Positions 4,913-6,303 of a stretch of DNA of 6,303 nucleotides are shown here, one piece after another. Position 1 is the stretch's first letter. The number at the start of each line of letters is the position of its first letter. Under the pieces are notes generated by a model that did no database searches, was not told the origin of the DNA, and worked only from the letters and a program-made list of their open reading frames with translations. The translations under genes were made by a program, and so were the position numbers. Source of the stretch: JAGMDK01 sp023128695 (GTDB taxonomy: Bacteria; Planctomycetota; Phycisphaerae; UBA1845; Fen-1342); the NCBI GenBank assembly GCA_030628805.1, contig DAOVQG010000276.1, forward strand, positions 1 to 6,303. Direction: 5' to 3'.

Positions 4913-5962
4913 TCATAGCGGCGGGTGTGACTGCTCGTCGGCCTCGATTTTTGCGAGTGCTTCGGCTGCGGCGTGACCAACTAGCGGGCCCTCGTCATTC
5001 AGCAATTGCCGGATCGCGGGTACAGCTTGGCTGGCCTGCGACCCTATCTTGCCCAGGACTTCGGCGGCAGACCAGCGAACGTACCAGTCCTTGGCGTCCA
5101 GCGCCCGAATGAGAGCGGGGACATCTGTATCGATCCTGCCGATAGCAAGGGTAGCGTGGCTCCGGATAGTCTCCTTCTCGTCTTTCAACGCTTCAACGAG
5201 ACGAGGCTTGGCTTTAGCCGCCGCTGGCCCAACTTCTCCCAGGGCTTCGATGGCATGCGCGCGGACCCTGGTGTCCCCATCCGCCAACGCCGCAATGAGC
5301 GCATCCACGGCCTCGGCTCCGATCATCCCCAAAGCTTCGACGGCGTAATAACGGACTTGCGGGTATTCAGCCGTCGATGCTTCGATAAGAGCCGGTATGA
5401 CTTCCTTGGCCTGACGGCCGATTCTCCCAAGGGCGATGGAAGATGAGCCCCCCATGTCCGGAAACTCCACCAAGGTCTCAAAGAGTGCGGGCACGGCCTG
5501 TGTAGCCGCCGTCCCCATTTCCGCAAGAGCGCTGGCAGCGAGGGCATCCCCCTTCCTGAGACATTCGATCAGTATCGGCACCGCACGTTCCGCTTTGGGC
5601 CCGATTTGGCGGATGGCCCTGGTGGCATCCCAGCGGATACCCTTGTCCTCACTTTCCAAAGCCTCGATGAGTGCCGGAACGACCTCCTTGATTTCACGCC
5701 CGATGTTGCCTAGAGCCCAGGCAGCGGAACCGCCCAGAGCCTCGTCCCCCAGTACTTCAATGAGCGCCGGCACAGCTTGTTTCGCCTGGGGCCCGATTTC
5801 CCCGAGAGCTGAAGCAGCATTCTTGCGGACTTTCTTGTGCTCGTCTTTCAATGCGCCGACGAGCGCGTCCACGGCCTGTGCGCCCATCTGGCCAAGGGCC
5901 CTCGCAGCTCTTGCACGCACTTTGTATTGCTCATCTTTCAGAGCCTCGATCAGGGCGGGCAC
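4913..5962 (-). CDS. HEAT-repeat protein, probably lacking its original N-terminus
   Basis: The protein has 349 residues from GTG 5962, built almost entirely of HEAT-like helical repeats of about 30-33 residues. The signature VPALIEAL (or a variant) recurs at about residues 2, 31, 64, 95, 128, 157, 189, 219, 252, 281 and 314, each followed by VR..A..ALG.IG. Such arrays fold into a solenoid that binds proteins or acts as a scaffold; some are related to the PBS-lyase HEAT-like class. No catalytic motif, signal peptide or membrane segment is seen. The frame stays open upstream to a TGA at 6107-6109, and codons back to about 6040 encode another repeat (SRVRCSAADGLREIGLKAKDAV) in register. Yet no ATG, GTG or TTG occurs there, so GTG 5962 falls inside a repeat. 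AAGG lies close upstream of GTG, perhaps by chance. The gene may be a 5'-truncated remnant. Its partner is unknown. Confidence 0.85.
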   Translation of the reverse strand: MPALIEALKDEQYKVRARAARALGQMGAQAVDALVGALKDEHKKVRKNAASALGEIGPQAKQAVPALIEVLGDEALGGSAAWALGNIGREIKEVVPALIEALESEDKGIRWDATRAIRQIGPKAERAVPILIECLRKGDALAASALAEMGTAATQAVPALFETLVEFPDMGGSSSIALGRIGRQAKEVIPALIEASTAEYPQVRYYAVEALGMIGAEAVDALIAALADGDTRVRAHAIEALGEVGPAAAKAKPRLVEALKDEKETIRSHATLAIGRIDTDVPALIRALDAKDWYVRWSAAEVLGKIGSQASQAVPAIRQLLNDEGPLVGHAAAEALAKIEADEQSHPPL

Positions 5963-6046
5963 CGCATCCTTGGCCTTCAGCCCAATCTCTCTCAGCCCAT
6001 CGGCCGCACTGCATCGGACACGGCTATCATGACTCTTGACGCGACT

Positions 6047-6157
6047 TCCTGAGGGTATAGGGGCATAAGTCTTTGCGGCGACAGCGGTTAGGTGTCGTTG
6101 GGGATTTCAGGTGCGTGGTATGAATGGGGCTGTGTCGAGACCTGGGGTCATCATGCA
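6047..6157. other. Junction between HEAT remnant and transposase gene; possible IS end
   Basis: HEAT-like coding sequence ends at about 6035-6046. The transposase fragment begins (its stop codon) at 6158. The bases between are in none of the recognised repeats and encode nothing recognisable. If the transposase belongs to an insertion sequence, its end should lie here, but the matching terminal repeat is outside the window, so the border cannot be set. Confidence 0.35.
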
Positions 6158-6303
6158 CTACGTGCCAACGCCCAAGAGATCCAGGATGCGTTCTTGCTCG
6201 TCGTCAGGGGTGGTCTCGAGCACGACCTCCGAATTGTGCAGGACAACCGTCTGCCGGCGAATGCTCCTGAGCCGCTCCAGCACACCGGCGAAGGTCCAAC
6301 GCC
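6158..6303 (-). CDS. Transposase, C-terminal 47 codons (runs off the window)
   Basis: Reading in from the window edge, the frame starting at base 6301 is open for 47 codons and ends in TAG at 6158-6160. It begins RWTFAGVLERLRSIRRQTVV and ends DDEQERILDLLGV and GT. This tail resembles the C-termini of DDE transposases of the IS4/IS1634 group, which often close with a 'DEQ..ILDLL' segment; this is recognised from memory. The catalytic residues would lie outside the window. The alternatives are another IS family or an unrelated protein. It points towards the HEAT gene on the same strand. Confidence 0.5.
   Translation of the reverse strand, partial: RWTFAGVLERLRSIRRQTVVLHNSEVVLETTPDDEQERILDLLGVGT

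Noticed and set aside
5436..6032. 198-codon plus-strand frame
   Set aside because: It is a shadow of the HEAT repeats, whose periodic codons keep the opposite strand open.

Overview
The window looks like chromosomal DNA of a planctomycete or a close relative. The basis is a PEP-CTERM exported protein, a large secreted PDZ protein, a HEAT-repeat protein, GC-rich genes, and gene borders filled with several unrelated families of palindromic repeats. No rRNA, tRNA or marker gene is present, so this assignment is an inference. No family assignment was checked against a database.

Layout. Bases 1-169 hold a 24-bp inverted repeat. From about 170 to 2257 (+) lies a long exported protein with a C-terminal PDZ domain; its start is unclear because repeat DNA is read into its N-terminus. 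Bases 2256-2463 form a convergent gap with a small palindrome, a 9-bp-period repeat and a GC-rich palindrome. A two-helix membrane protein lies at 2464-2751 (-). Bases 2887-3655 hold a REP-associated tyrosine transposase (RAYT, 2933-3529, -), tightly bracketed by two oppositely oriented REP hairpins, with two further REP copies just outside. Bases 3656-4013 have no supported gene. A PEP-CTERM protein lies at 4014-4682 (+). Bases 4683-4912 are a second convergent gap packed with three repeat families. A HEAT-repeat protein lies at 4913-5962 (-). At 6158-6303 (-) is the last 47 codons of a probable transposase that runs off the window.

The genes do not form one operon or pathway: strands alternate and the gaps are repeat-rich. 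The best supported system is the RAYT with its REPs, a domesticated IS200-like element ('REPtron'). One neighbouring REP copy shows a paired stem change that hints at selection on the hairpin. The second notable point is that HEAT coding sequence continues upstream of the only usual start codon and then ends near the transposase fragment, as if an insertion had removed the 5' end of the gene. I found no convincing new multi-gene system; the repeat biology is the most interesting content.
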